Source of the DNA: Salminus brasiliensis
Lineage: Eukaryota > Chordata > Actinopteri > Characiformes > Bryconidae
Direction: 5' to 3'
Assembly: GCF_030463535.1 (NCBI RefSeq)
Contig: NC_132887.1
Span: forward strand, 21,160,943-21,224,942
DNA length: 64,000 nt
Shown: in pieces, positions 11,581 through 24,429 of the stretch
Layout of the letters: every line of letters begins with the position of its first letter
Position numbering within the stretch: the first letter of the stretch is position 1
Notes under the pieces: model-generated
Database searches by the model: none
What the model was told of the DNA's origin: nothing
Seen by the model: only the letters and a program-made list of their open reading frames with translations
Program-made: the position numbers and the translations under genes

Positions 11581-11964
11581 TAAATAAATCACAATAAAAC
11601 AAATAGTTGTTGCTGTAAACATGATAGACCTATTGGACCAGATTCATGAAGCACACAGCAGAATAACTGACAGTAAAAGTAAATAGTGTCACAGTAACAT
11701 GTTTCATCATGTTTTTTAGAAATGAGGATTAGTGGCATGTTGTACAGTTTCTGTGAAATCTGGCATTATCACTCTTCTCCCTCATTTGTAGGTGCTGTTA
11801 GTGATTCGTAAACCACACCACCCAGCAAAGAAGTCTGCATGGATGAACCTGGTAGTAAATGTCCAGCAGTAGGCAGAACATACAGGCTACAACCTAGAGC
11901 TAACCACCATGGGTGCATACCAGTCGGCATGCACCTGGTCTGAGGCACTTAAAGTTACCGTCAC

Positions 11965-12058
11965 AGCGGAATACAATCAAATCATTACAGCAATGCTTCA
12001 AAATCTAGTAATAAGAATGAGCAGGTTTCCCCAATACTTCTGTCCATATAGTGTATGA
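11965..12058 (-). mobile_element. MITE family A, terminal fragment
   Basis: Contains CAGCAATGCTTCAAAATCTA and ends CTTCTGTCCATATAGTGTA, the reversed left end of family A. The rest of the element is missing. Confidence 0.55.
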
Positions 12059-13349
12059 GACTTTGGTTAAGGCAAAGTGACCCAATACACCCATTAAACA
12101 CCCTGTTTTTCTACCCGTAGCTAACATCAAGTGGTCACTTGACCCTACAAAGCAAAACAAGTGTTGCTCAAGGCCACAGCTGCAAGGCTACGTGCACCTC
12201 TACACCAAGAAAAGGTACAAAACCAATACATGTATTTTCACAATTGTTTATTGACCTGTAAATGTGGACATTTCTGGCCTGAACTTGGTCAGGATTTGTC
12301 ACTGATGCAACCCATTAGCCTCATAGGACCAGGGCAAAACCAAAAAGACTCCAAAGATTATGTACATATCATTTTTCACATCATTTTACATGGGCTGGAG
12401 ACGTATTCATCCCATGTGCAGATCCAGTCATAGCTTTGCTTCCAAATATGTGTATCTTTATGATTTTGTAGATTAATAGTATATATTTTTCCAAAAATGT
12501 CTATCTGCCTTTCATTTCCAAACTCTGAAAGGCCTTTTGTCCCAGTGACCTCTTCAGAGGACAGCTCTGAAACAGCATTCCGTCATGCTGTGGCATCACT
12601 AGTCAGACTCTATCGCTCTTGGCAAACTCTCAGAAGGAGGTGGGGAGCAAAGAAGCGTGCGCCCAAGACACTGAAGCATTTTCGTTGGCATTTATGTGTG
12701 TACTGAGTCACCAATCCTGTCCCCCGCTTCGCTTCACTCTGCAAGAAAGGGTTGCAGAATTCTGTTCAGTTAGCCGAGCTTAACCCAATCACTGCGAGGC
12801 ACTGTGCCAAGGTGAAAGATACAGACCCACATCCAAGGTGCTGCTCCGGGCCTGGGTGGGTTCCAAGCACTGCTTACCATCCCATATCATCACCTATCCA
12901 GCAGGCCAAAACAAAGCCTGGTCTTTGATGCGGAGCATGCGTATTTATGTTTACACAGCCCTCTCAAGCGTTAACACTCTTTCAGATAACTACTTAATGG
13001 GCCAGAGCTGTATGTATATATATGTTTGTGTGTGTATGTGTGTTGCAGCCAAGTATGGAGGTTGCTGGTATTGTATGGATACATGATGTTCTTTCCGTGC
13101 CTTGAAATAGCAAACATTCCTGTTCCATTTTATCTTCTTACCTATCACCATGCAGGCAGATGTGTATATGTGTGAATGAAAAAGACGAATATGATTCTGC
13201 TGCCAGATCAATGCACTGCCCTTCTACAAACTCAAATATCTTTTAATATGCACTATTCGCCCACATCTTTAGAGACGCAGTCTATAAATCTTTATCATCT
13301 ATCTGCAGTAACAGCCCCCAATCATCTGCAAAGGCTAGATGCTGGAAAA
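12059..13349. other. Spacer with a mildly GC-rich block
   Basis: The 12,500-12,960 block is less AT-rich and has a 69-codon frame (from 12497) without a recognisable family or splice sites. I see no support for a gene. Confidence 0.45.
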
Positions 13350-13580
13350 CTGCTACACTGTTATGAGGATTGCATTCATCCACAAGAGCATTAGTGAGGT
13401 CAGGGTCTGATGTCAGAATGATTAGTTCTGGACAACAACTCATCCCAAAGACGTTGGAAGGAGCTCAAGCCTCCAGGAGACTTTACACCCCTCTGGCCCA
13501 CGGTCGGGTCGGTATGGTGACCGTAGGCTCATGTGCCGCTGCTTCAGAGCATCCCATTTTTTTAGCAGTGCTCTTCTGAG
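13350..13580 (+). mobile_element. MITE family A, forward half
   Basis: Plus-oriented fragment with GATTGCATTCATCCACAAGA, TTAGTGAGGTCAGG and the TTTACACCCCTCTGGCCCAC block. It stops near 13,580 and is followed after about 60 bp by an inverted fragment. Confidence 0.6.
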
Positions 13581-13639
13581 CAGATTATTAAAGTATTGTA
13601 AATTGTTCTTTGATGTATAAACAGGAAATACATTGTTTG

Positions 13640-13882
13640 TATTTGGCACCATGCCTAATGCCATGCGTGATCTAGAGGGATGTAAAGCCACCCATCATTG
13701 AGCTGAGGAGCAGTGGAACTGTGTTCTCTGGATAGGGGAGTTGGGGATGAGGCGAAGTGTGGTGTGGTGACCTCACTAATGCCCTTGTTGCTGAATGCAA
13801 TCAAATCCCCACAGCAATGCTTCAAAATCTAGTAGTGAGAATGAGTAGGTTTTCCCATGTTTTTGTCCATATAGTATATAAG
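13640..13882 (-). mobile_element. MITE family A, reversed half
   Basis: Reversed fragment: GGCACCATGCCTAATGCCAT, CATTGAGCTGAGGAGCAGTG, and an end at TTTTGTCCATATAGTATA. Together with 13350-13580 it makes a long imperfect inverted repeat. Confidence 0.6.
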
Positions 13883-14544
13883 ACTTTGCCTCAGAATGAA
13901 ACACACTGCAGATGAGCTTTTTTACGTCACTGCAATGGCTCACAGGAGCCACGTAGCATAGCATAGCTTTTGTTTTTAACATAGTAAAACAGTGCAGTTC
14001 TTTTTTGAAAGTCAAGTCTAGATTAGTCTACAGTCTGGATATCTCGCTTTCCTTGGTTTGTCTTCCTTGAGACACACAGAGCTTTCTCTTCGGAGGTGTG
14101 TTTAGCTCCAGTTTGGTAGTCAGTTGAAGGGACTGGATGTTGCAGAGAAGACATGATAGCTAGCATGAGCTTTTAGCCTAGCATGGATTCCCACTTACTT
14201 CTCTAGCTTTTGCTCCATTGCATGGCACTTAGGGCTCCGCTTCAGCGGACATTGGCAGAGGAAAAGCTACAGTCACAAGGCCTGGTTTCCGTAGCCACTC
14301 ATATTCCGATAGCTAGCAGAGTTTGGAGGCGATGTTCTCTGCTCTCCAATGTTACAAGTAACAACAACACCATATTCTCCTGAAGTGGCTGGCGTGTTTG
14401 ACCGTGTCATAGCTTTACTTGTTGAAAGTCTTTGAAGAGACTTTAAAGAGAGTATTTAGGGTTCATGCTAGGCCTCAGTATTAAACTATGTACTGTTTAC
14501 CGAAGTAAACATTGTAGGGCCCTTTTAGTAGTTATGTTCTGGAG

Positions 14545-15180
14545 TTATGTCCCTGTGCCAGATGCAGTTATGTTCTGCATCTGGCACAGGGTTTTTTGAA
14601 TCTGTGCAGGGTACAATGAAATCTCAAGATAATCAAGGGATTCTAGAGAGAAATGTGCTGCCCAGTGTCAGAAAGCTTGGTCTCAGTCGCAGGTCATGGG
14701 TCTTGCAACAGGAAAGTGACCCAAAACACACAGCTAAAAACACCCAAGAATGGCTAAGAGGAAAACATTGGACTATTCTGAAGTGGCCTTCTATGAGCCC
14801 TGACCTAAATCCTATTGAGCATCTTTGGAAGGAGCTGAAAAAAGGAGCTGGAAAAGGCACCCTTCAAACCTGAGACAACTGGAGCAGTTTGCTCATGAGG
14901 AGTGGGCCAAAATACCTGAAGTCTCATTGACAGTTACAGGAATCGTTTGACTGCAGTGATTGCCTCAAAAGGTTGTGCAACAAAATATTAAGTTAGGGGT
15001 ACCATCATTTTTGTCCAGGCCTGTTTCATGAGTTTATTTTTTTTTAATAATTCTGTTGAAGCATGGTTCAAAATCAATGTCTGACTTTCATTGGTTAATT
15101 TTTTATAGTATTTTTATTTATTATCAGATTCAAGTTATTTTAATTACCAAATAATAAAATAAAGGCTATACAGAGAAGAA
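14545..15180 (+). mobile_element. Tc1-like transposase relic
   Basis: Encodes the C-terminal half of a Tc1 transposase: WVLQQESDPKHTAKNTQEWL, then KWPSMSPDLNPIEHLWKELK, which holds the second D and the final E of the DD34E triad. The frame breaks soon after. The 3' flank (TTGTGCAACAAAATATTAAG, TTTTTGTCCAGGCCTG) matches the end of such elements. Confidence 0.8.
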
Positions 15181-16334
15181 CTCAGCTGTAATTGCAATGG
15201 ACAGGAGGTCATGGCAGAGGGTTTTATCTTTGGATCTTGATTGATTAAGTCATTGGGAGTTTCTCGTGACCATGCTCAGGTCATTTGCTGGGTGGCTTCC
15301 ACAAGGTGACGCGAGGCTAATCTCTCATAAGCCATCACAAAGTGTTTGATCTTTCAAACTGACTCCAGGCTGATCCTCTTTAGCCACCCATTCAGGGAGG
15401 GATAAGACAGGGCACACATGTCTTAAGTGAGACTGAGATTCTGTACTTTAAACACTGAGGCCAGGATTTCCCTCCCTACATTAGCCACACAGCTTTTTAC
15501 ATCAATGTCTAATGATACTGCAAGGTATAGTATAGTGTAGTGGGTGTAGTTGATGTAGTATAGCCAAATGCTGTGAATGTGAACCTAGAGGTAATGATGA
15601 ACCTTAGGACAAAGACCTGTATTTATCTTCTTAACAGTATATTATCAAATTTATTTTTAACAAAACATTCAGAGGCACAATCCAGTTCCCCCAGTGTAAT
15701 TGGCCCTTGTCCACACTAGGCATGGTAAAATATTCATGCATGTGGAATTGGAGCTTTTTGTGCTGCCATGTTTTCTATTACTATATAAAAGAAGCACTGT
15801 GCTTCTTTATTGGCCTTTATTGTTGGTTGCCCTTACCATAATAACCCACACAAACCTGTAGGTTTTGTCAAGTATAGTAGTTCCATCAAAAAACCTCTGC
15901 CAAGCAGTAACATAGAAATCTGTGGAATGATTTTAGTCAAATTTCAGGATCGACCTATGATAATATCTTGCAGTAGAAACACTGATTCTTATTTTATGTT
16001 TTACATTAGTCTAAACTGGGCTTTTTCATAAATCTTCATTATAAAACCGTTAACAAGTTCCATAAACAGGTAAACCTGAAGTGGTACTTAATGTTGATTC
16101 ATTTAATCTGAAGTTACCAAAGGAGTACAAAGGTACAAGATTACATCATGTTTAAAGTCATGAGATCAAACATGATGTCAGCGAGTGAAATCACTGGTAA
16201 TCTGTTGATATTGGATGACAGCCTGGTTAAAGTTTTATGCTCATCAGTATCGCCATAAAGGTTATTGACCCCAGACCAACACACTGGAGTGCCACTTTCC
16301 CAACATTTTAGTTTAGTTTTTTTGCCCCAGCATA
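15181..16334. other. No gene seen
   Basis: AT-rich spacer between two Tc1 relics. Nothing recognised. Confidence 0.55.
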
Positions 16335-16830
16335 TGTTTACACTCCATGAACACTTTATTAGGAATACTGCATTAATTCTGGGTACAATTCTCAGTCTGT
16401 GGCATTCATATGATAATTGATTGATATTAGCAGGCTCAAAATGTGCCAAGAACTCATTACACTACCGCCACCAGTCTGGACTGTGGATTCATGGATTCAT
16501 GCTGCTGATGTCACATTCTAACTCCACCATCTGTTTTGCTGTGCCTTAGCAAAATTCAAGATTCATCAGACCAGACTGTATTTGTCCGGGCTGCGATTGT
16601 CCAGTTTTGGTGAGCCTGTGCCCCCAGCAGCCTCAGCTTTATGTTCTTGGCTGAAAGAAGGAACCCCTCATGGTATTTATTGTAGTATTATGCTGTTAGA
16701 GCCCTCAAGATTGGACATTTTGTGCATTCGGAGATGCTTTTCTGCTTACTACAGCCTTTCTGTCAGCTTGAACCATAAAGTAAATAAAGTGCTCAGCGAA
16801 TGTGGATCTACACAGAAAATGTCACCTGCA
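16335..16830 (-). mobile_element. Tc1-like transposon relic
   Basis: Starts at the terminus-like TGAACACTTTATTAGGAATA and contains TTTTGGTGAGCCTGTGCCCC and GCATTCGGAGATGCTTTTCT, the minus strand of a known fish Tc1 family. Stops and deletions break the transposase. Confidence 0.7.
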
Positions 16831-16931
16831 CATGGTGTTGCTGACTAGTATCATTTCTGGACAAAATCAGTTCCAGAACTTCACCATTATAATGAAGCTT
16901 GAAATAAATATGTGACACTATTTTTCAACAC

Positions 16932-17455
16932 ATACCATACATGGACAAAAGTATTGGGACATCTGCTAATTTATTGTTTCTTCCAAAATCAAGGGAATCA
17001 AAAAGGGGATTTCATCCTACTTTTGTTGGAGTTACTATCTCTACTGTTCAGGAAAGGCTTTCTTCTACTAGATTTTAGAGCATTGCTGTGAGGATTTGAT
17101 TGCATTCAGCCACAAGAGCACTAGTGAGGTCAGGATGTTGAATGATCACCACCCCACCTCATCCTCAACTCTCCAACTTAGAACGTATAGTATTGGGATG
17201 GACCACCAACCATCATTACAGAGAATGCAGTTCTACTACTCCACAGCTCAATGCTGGGGGGCTTTATACCCCTCTGGCATGGTGCCAAAAGGTTAATGTG
17301 TATCTGCTTCAGAGAGTCCTGTTCTATTGCCAGTATTTCTCTACAAGGACTAGACAAGCTGTGTGTGTGTGTGTGTGTGCGCGCACATTGCAGTGGGTGC
17401 AACTTAAAGTAGCTGAATGCATTTATTAGAAGGAGTGTCCACAAACAAGTGTAAC
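16932..17455 (+). mobile_element. MITE family A, near-complete copy
   Basis: Runs from ACATGGACAAAAGTATTGGG to AGGAGTGTCCACAAACAAGT. It contains a GT/GC dinucleotide run at 17361-17384. The interior is non-coding. Confidence 0.65.
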
Positions 17456-19794
17456 AAAGTGTATTCCTCTCACCATTTTCCAGATCATTCTGTTTTTATG
17501 TGTGTATTTTTCTTGTCAAAATTCACAGAACAAATATACAGCCCTGATGGGCTTACAATGAGGAATTAACTTCTGAGGCAGTTTTGAGTCTAAAAAGATT
17601 TGTAGGCATCCAAAATCAACCTGCCTTGAGTGACTTGTTTGTTTTCTGGTTATTATGTCTTTTAATAGACTTTCCAGTTAAGCTGTTTGATTATGTGTAA
17701 TTTTGCTGTGATTCCAAAACCAATAAAATGAACTACTGGAGATTCAGTGGTCCATTTCAGAACTAAATGTCAAGCTTTGCACTTTGCAGCTATAAGAGGT
17801 GCATTTCCATTTTATTTACCCCTCTAAAATCATGCCAAAGACAAAAAGAGGTCTAGGCAGTAGGAGTTACTTTCATTAAAACATGAGTATTTAAGATCTC
17901 TGATGTTTGGCCAGAATAAACAGATTTCGGTGTATGAACCACAGGTAGGAAAGTTATCAGTGTTGAAATATGTGAGCTTCCCCAGGGAAATGTTTCCCAG
18001 TAGGGTCAAACCGCAGCGTGTGTGTAGTGTGTACTGATTAAATAGTTGCTGAATTAATGTTTGGACAACCGCAATGAATTAGCTAAATCCATTCATGTGA
18101 TAAGTGCAATCTGTGCCCATGTTATCCTGCAGCAGTACAGCGGTAATATCTGCAGTTCAGCCCACAGTAGAAAGCTAGATTTAAGGCTAAAAGTCCTCTG
18201 GAGAGGGGTATGGAATGGTATCTGGCACCAAAACGTTAGCAGCAGATCCTTTAAGTCCTGTAAGTTGTGAGGTGGGGCCTCCATTGATCACATCAATGAG
18301 CCTCAGGTGCTCATGACCCTGCCGCTGGTTCACCCGTTGTCCTTTTTTGGAGCACTTTTGGTAGGTACTGACCACTGCATGCCAGACATGCATGCAACAC
18401 CCTACGAGACCTGCCTGATGTTGTGGAGATATTCTGACCCAGTCGTCTAGCTTAGATTCTTTATCTTGCCCATTTTCTTATTAACTTATTTTAATTTATT
18501 TTATTAATATTAATAAATCACTTATTCTGTTCTCATTAGCTCTGTTTATTTTTGTTTTGAGAGTCTTAGTTTCTGAGTCCAGACCGTGCTATGCCTTACC
18601 TTAAGTGTTATGGACACTGACTAAAGTGATTCACCATTAAAATCATACTTTTTTAGGCTTAGGCTTAGAATTTAGATCTGTGAATGCAGACACTATATTT
18701 TTTATTTAATTGCAAATAATATTTAAAAAGGTTCCTAAATAGTTCTTGGCTTGTATATCACTGCTTTTACTCACAATAACCTTGTATATCCATTTTTGCA
18801 GTCATTGCTGTTTAACATCATTTGAATCTGGCAGTTATTCTTTACATAATGTCAACAAACTATGATGATCGGACCCATGAAAATAACTTGCCATGGAATC
18901 TTTTCACATTGACCACTGAAAGTTGAGCTGTTTCTATTCTTCTGTAAAGCTGCCATTTGTGCAGATGTAGAAACTTAGGCAATGTATCTGACATGGGAAC
19001 ATGTCTTATTTCTTATTGTGGAGGTTCTTTGACCTTTACACATGTTTCTCACACTCACTGCTTTTCAAAGACTCAAATGAAGTGTAAAGCAGAAATCAAT
19101 CATTTATGACGTTTACTTTTAATAAAAGAACAAACAAACAGATTTTGGTATATAATCAGATTTGATCAGATGGCTTTTAAACGCAGTAGAACTCCCAGTG
19201 AGACTCAGCCTCTGACTCTCTGGGGGTTCCTTCTCTGAGTAGTGTCTTCCAGGTTCTGAGACTATTCATGGGCAAAGTCTCACTTTGAAATTAAGTTGAG
19301 CAAAACAGGCACAGTCCTGATTGGTGGCCACCCGGGCAAATGTCAGCTGTTGAAAATGATGTATCTGAGAGCAGGAGACAATGGGGGCGTAGCGATATCC
19401 CCTCACCTCTCATGGAATGAGTAATGCGCTGCCTGGCCAGTGACTCAGCCAGCAAAAGCCAAGACACACACACACACACACACTGGCAGAGAAGCCCAGA
19501 CTATCATCTGTTCATCTTTTAGGATCGATAAGGCAGCACAAGCACTTTCTCATGTGGCACCACGAAAACAGAAACATGAATGGAGAACACTGGTGAAACT
19601 CCCTCCTCAGCTAGGTGGTCTTCAGTAGTAAAAGTAATGTACACTGTTTCTATTGGTTCATTCATCATGATACAATGTGAACTACTGCTTGGGTTTTTAA
19701 AATTAGGTTAAATGTACAATTTGTTGCTATCAAAACAAAATCTCATGCATTTCATAAAGGTGTTTGTCCATTAGAAAGTACATTCATTATTAAA
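17456..19794. other. No gene seen
   Basis: Spacer with a short CA run at 19,464-19,482. No coding exon or clear transposon recognised. Confidence 0.5.
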
Positions 19795-20225
19795 AGTTTG
19801 TGGACACCCCTTCTAATGAATGCATTCAGCTACTTTAAGCTGCCCCCATTGCTGGCCATTGCACACACAGCTTTTGTAGTTCTTGTACTGCCAATAGAAT
19901 AGGACTCTCTGGAGCAGATAAACATGAACATGTTGGTGCCATGTCTAACATCAGGCATGGTCTAGAAGGGTATAAAGCTGTGGAACTGTGTTCTCTGGTT
20001 CTTTTGGCTGAGCTGGGGAGTTGGGGATGAGCTGGGGTGGTGACCATCCAATATCCTGACCTCACTAAATTAGTAAAATGCAGCAAAATCCTCACAGCAG
20101 TGCTCCAAAATCTAGTAGAAATATTTTTGGACAGTAGAGACTCCACCAAAAGCAGGATACACTTTTTTTAATACCCTTGATTTCAGAAGAAAGAAAAATG
20201 ATCCCAGGGATCCCAGTACTTCGGA
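19795..20225 (-). mobile_element. MITE family A, reversed copy
   Basis: From TTTGTGGACACCCCTTCTAA to GATCCCAGTACTT. Shares GTAGTTCTTGTACTGCCAAT and TCCAAAATCTAGTAG with other copies. Confidence 0.6.
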
Positions 20226-21299
20226 TAAAACATATACTTTTATGGCGTTATTCAGGGTCCAAGTGGGTAGGTAAAAATGTACTTGGAAAAAAACAATATA
20301 GCATATTTTACCTCACATTAGGTTGTGCCCTGCAGCCACCTACATTCAAATGGCAGCAATTTCCAAGTTCTGTTGAAATGCAGTAACGTGAAACTTGGCC
20401 TTGTGTATTTCCAGTGCGTTCTGAAACTCTGGTTCAGTCAATAACGTTTCAAAATACCTCACACAGCACTTTTTTATTTATTTGCGCTAGCTGTGCACGT
20501 GTCTTCCATCAAGTTCTGGCAGGGCCAGAGTCTTTCTCTTGTTTCCAGGTCATGTTGTTGGACTGGAGTCATACTGTCTGTGTGGTAATACAGTGACATT
20601 GTGAAACGCTGTGTCTGTCCTTGGCTGCTGGGAAGACTGGGTTTTAATCAGTCTCTAGCGCATGTTTGTTGACACAGACTGATTATTTGATTACTCAGTC
20701 GAAAACGTTGCCGAACCTTCAGATGTACGGAGAGATAAACACAAGAGCTTTAAACCTACATAAGACTTAGTTGAGCTTCACTAAAGTGCTGGAGCTTTGG
20801 GGACTATTATTATTCATTGGGCTTCGATTATTAATGCTTCCTGGTTCTCTGGGCTTCTCTACTGGCATTTCACTGCAGAGGCTCATCCCAGGCCACAAAG
20901 TTCCATTTTTCACTCTCAACCCACCAAGCTTGCTTACAATTTATGAGGGTGTAATTAAAAATAAATATCGGGGTGGAGGGTTGTTCAAATACCACATCTA
21001 TTACGTTACATCAGTTAAATGATGTGAAGTGACAGGTCATTGGGAAGCGATGTATATATCCAGCTTTTGGGAGGTCTAATAAATAATGAGGAGGCGGAGG
21101 AACACCTTTGCTGCTACAACCAAAAATAGAACCAGACACATTCATTTCAGAGTTTGTTGGCGGACCCTCATGTTAAATGGCTTGGTTCGTCTTCTTCAAA
21201 GTACTCTGATAACAAGCAGAGCATGTTAATCTTAATAATTCATTTGTGTTAGAAATGCAGATGATTTCTGGTCACTTGCCAAGTCACACAACACAATTT
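20226..21299. other. No gene seen
   Basis: Holds an 83-codon frame from 20771 rich in hydrophobic residues, without homology I recognise. Confidence 0.5.
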
Positions 21300-21440
21300 T
21301 TTACATTTAACTTTTAATGTAAAATGTTTATATTTCAAGTCATTTTGGAGCATTTCTATTGGTCCATACATTTAAAAATACTGACACAATGTAAAGAACA
21401 GCTGATTCAGATTGAAACAAAAAGGGAAAAACAGCACATC
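21300..21440 (+). repeat. Repeat family B copy
   Basis: Family B shares TTCAAGTCATTTTGGAGCAT, TTTCTATTGGTCC and ACACAATGTAAAGAACAGC. Other copies lie at about 29,190-29,400 and in apoB introns 1, 7, 17 and 24. It is about 150-200 bp, non-coding and of unknown class. Confidence 0.6.
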
Positions 21441-21609
21441 TGAACATCAGCCAAAACACTATGATCACTCACAGATGAAGCAAATGCAATGTTTGATTTG
21501 AATGAGATTTCATCTTTGATGATGGCTCAGTCAGTAGACCTCCAACGTATTCTATTTTAGGACACTGGCTCATGTGTTGTTCTTGCTCCAAAATCTTTAT
21601 TTATGGAAA

Positions 21610-22012
21610 AAGATTTTATCCTGCTTTTTGTTGGCAACTATCCAGGAAAGGCTTTTTACTAGATATTGGAGCATTGCTGTGCATTCAGTGACAAGGGCAT
21701 CAGTGAGGTCAGGATACTACCTCATCTCATCCGCAACTCTCCAATCAATCCCAAAGGTATTGGATGGAGCACCATCATTCCAATGAACACAGTGCCACTG
21801 CTCCACAGCTCAATGTTGGGGAGCTTCATACCCCTCTAGCCCACACCTAGAATTAGGCATGGTAGCAATAGGTTCATTTGTATCTGCTCCAGAGAGTCCT
21901 ATTCTATTGGCAGTACTTCTTTACAGGGACTAAACAAGCTGTGTGTGCTTGAAGTAGTTGGATGTACTTAAAGTAGCTGAATGCATTCATTAGAAGGCGT
22001 ATCCACTTAAAG
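21610..22012 (+). mobile_element. MITE family A, forward copy
   Basis: Lacks the first end; contains GGAGCATTGCTGTG, CCACTGCTCCACAGCTCAAT and ends ATTAGAAGGCGTATCCACTT. Confidence 0.6.
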
Positions 22013-22017
22013 GGTCA

Positions 22018-22120
22018 GCTTCCCAGACAGGAATTAAGCCTAGACTTCAAAGGGTATCTTCATTCAGCATGCTGTGTAGTCCAGGACTAGGCTTAATCCC
22101 TGTCTGGGAAACCAGCCCAT
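22018..22120. mobile_element. Small palindromic MITE
   Basis: TTCCCAGACAGGAATTAAGC on the left is matched by GCTTAATCCCTGTCTGGGAA on the right, about 50 bp apart. This is a common short inverted-repeat element of fish. It sits directly next to a family A copy. Confidence 0.6.
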
Positions 22121-24429
22121 AGTGTACTCACATATTCATACACTGAAAATGAAATTGTAGCCCTGGCAGAGACGGACGTATTCATACTCCATGACCTAAA
22201 AACCATCATAAAAGTTGTCAGAAGCAGCTTTTTACATTATATTCCAGAAATAGTATCTTAACTAATGCTAACTGTCGCTACATGTGTCCCCAAACATGAC
22301 ATTGTAATGATATCACTGTTGTAAGTGTCGAATGTGAAGAGGTCACTACCCTCCTGGCCAGTCATTAGCAGAGCTCAGCGTGGAGCTGAGGAAAAGAAGC
22401 ACAGGCGTACACAATAGTTTCTTTGGCTTATCTAATGGAACACAGATGCACCTGGCAAGCCATAATGAGAGCATTTTCTTATCTTGTAGTCGAGAGGTGA
22501 AAGCCTGTTATTAAGTGTAGCCCTTGTTGTGACGCCCTTTAAGGGAGTGAATGTCCTGAATAGACTCATAAACTTGTATCTCTTTCGGCCATAGATCACA
22601 CAGTAACCAAGTGTCCTGGACCAACACCCTCTAATAAATGGAAAAAGGGGAGGATTTCCTGGATTTCCTTCTGTAGTTCTGTGGATAGATTGTTTTCTTT
22701 TACACATGAATATACAATATGGTAATGAATAGAGATGTCACATTGTCCCATGATAGTAATTCTACCATATCATGGATGGCGTAACAACACTGAAAATGCC
22801 CCACCCCAATACAAACGGGATAGTTTAAGAAGTTCTTATGAAGGGATTAAAAAGAGTAGCTTACAGTCTGAGCTGTGTCATTTATTACTTTGCAATATAA
22901 ACTGGTTTGAGGCTCCTTTTTTTTACCCATGTTTCGCACATACTCCTGTTAGTGCTGTCAACGTTAACTTGTCAATTCACACAATCTACAAACTTTAACG
23001 TGTTAACCTTTTTAACGTATTTTTATTTAGCGATTTAAACGCAGCGTCGCTACTGTTGAGCTCAGAGGGTTGATACACTTTATTAATGCTGAAATATGGA
23101 TAAATCTCATAACTAACTCTTATTCTCTCTGTCTCACACACACACATATAGCTGCTCCTCTCTTAGGTTGCTTAATCCAGACCAAGGCCTCATCATTTAT
23201 TTATCTCTTTAAAAATGTCTCTACTAAAGCTTCAAGTTTCATCGTGTTTGAGGCCGAAGTTCTCAAGATGTGACAAGACAATCCTATTCGCCATTTGTGT
23301 GGGACACTGATGGAATTTGGCCTTTGCCTATAAGCTCATCCATGCAGTGAACACACACACATACACACTATAACACACAAACACACAGTGACAGTGAGCA
23401 CACATGCCTGGAGAAAAATTTAAATCAAATACCAAATACCAAAAAGCCTCAAATCCCCAGTCTACTACAGTATATATATATAGACATCATTACTATGGCA
23501 ACTTAGGCCTTATCTCCTAATGGAAACTTTACAGAACAAAAAAAACATTCTTAATTTTGGATGATTTATGTTGGTCCATTCATCTTGTAATATTTATGCA
23601 GCCAGTTTACCTAAATAAAAAAAACAGCTTAGACCAGCATGAATTCCATGTTCATCTAAAATGCTGTAAGCACTGTTAAAAGTATAAGGTCCTAAGGGAA
23701 CTTTTAGGGGTTCTTCACTTGAAACTGTGAGGGAACCTCTTTAGGGAAACTTCAAGGATCCTTTTTCTTCTAAAAATCCTTTCTTGGAGATTTCTCAAAG
23801 CATGTTAAGAAGTCCCTTCACTGTTTCAAATGAAAGAACTATGTTAAACAGTGAGCTGGTTTGTGCTGGTCTGGTGTATGCTGCTCTTTCCAGCATGGCA
23901 GTGTAAAGGGCTGCTGGCTTTTTTTAGATTATGTAAAAAAAAAAAAGTATGTCAACTAATTATTGTTATAAATAACATTTGCAAGGATATATAACATTTA
24001 GCTTTTATGTTATTGTAATTAGTACTGTTATTAGTGCTATAATATTACACAGAAACGCCTGCCTGCACACCTAACCTGAACACTCGGTTAGAAAGAAAGG
24101 GAAGTGTGGACAGAGGTCAGCTATTCTGCGTGTCAATGGGGATATTTTATCTTTACATTTACTGGATACACTGGAAGGCATCATGTACATTGGGCGATGA
24201 TATTCCTTTCATTTTTGCTTTTAGAAAATGTACTTTTGAAATGTCCATCCAGTGAGGGCATTTTATTGCACACTGCATGGAATGGAATGGAACCCACAAG
24301 CTTAGGATTCTCCACAAGGGGGTGCTATTAGCCCTCAACTAACATTGTGTGGATCATTAAAAAGGAAGTTACAACGAACCACATTAACAGCGGAATTTTA
24401 CAAATATTCACATATATGCACACTGTTTA
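22121..24429. other. Spacer with a GAACC-type repeat fragment
   Basis: Around 23,690-23,790 are units such as GGAACCTCTTTAGGG, related to text at 31,660-31,830 and in apoB intron 1. Otherwise unexplained. Confidence 0.45.

Noticed and set aside
12497..12706. Small coding exon (69-codon frame)
   Set aside because: No splice partner and no recognised family; within chance expectation.
20771..21022. Hydrophobic 83-codon frame as a membrane protein gene
   Set aside because: No homology, no promoter, no splice pattern, and low-quality composition.
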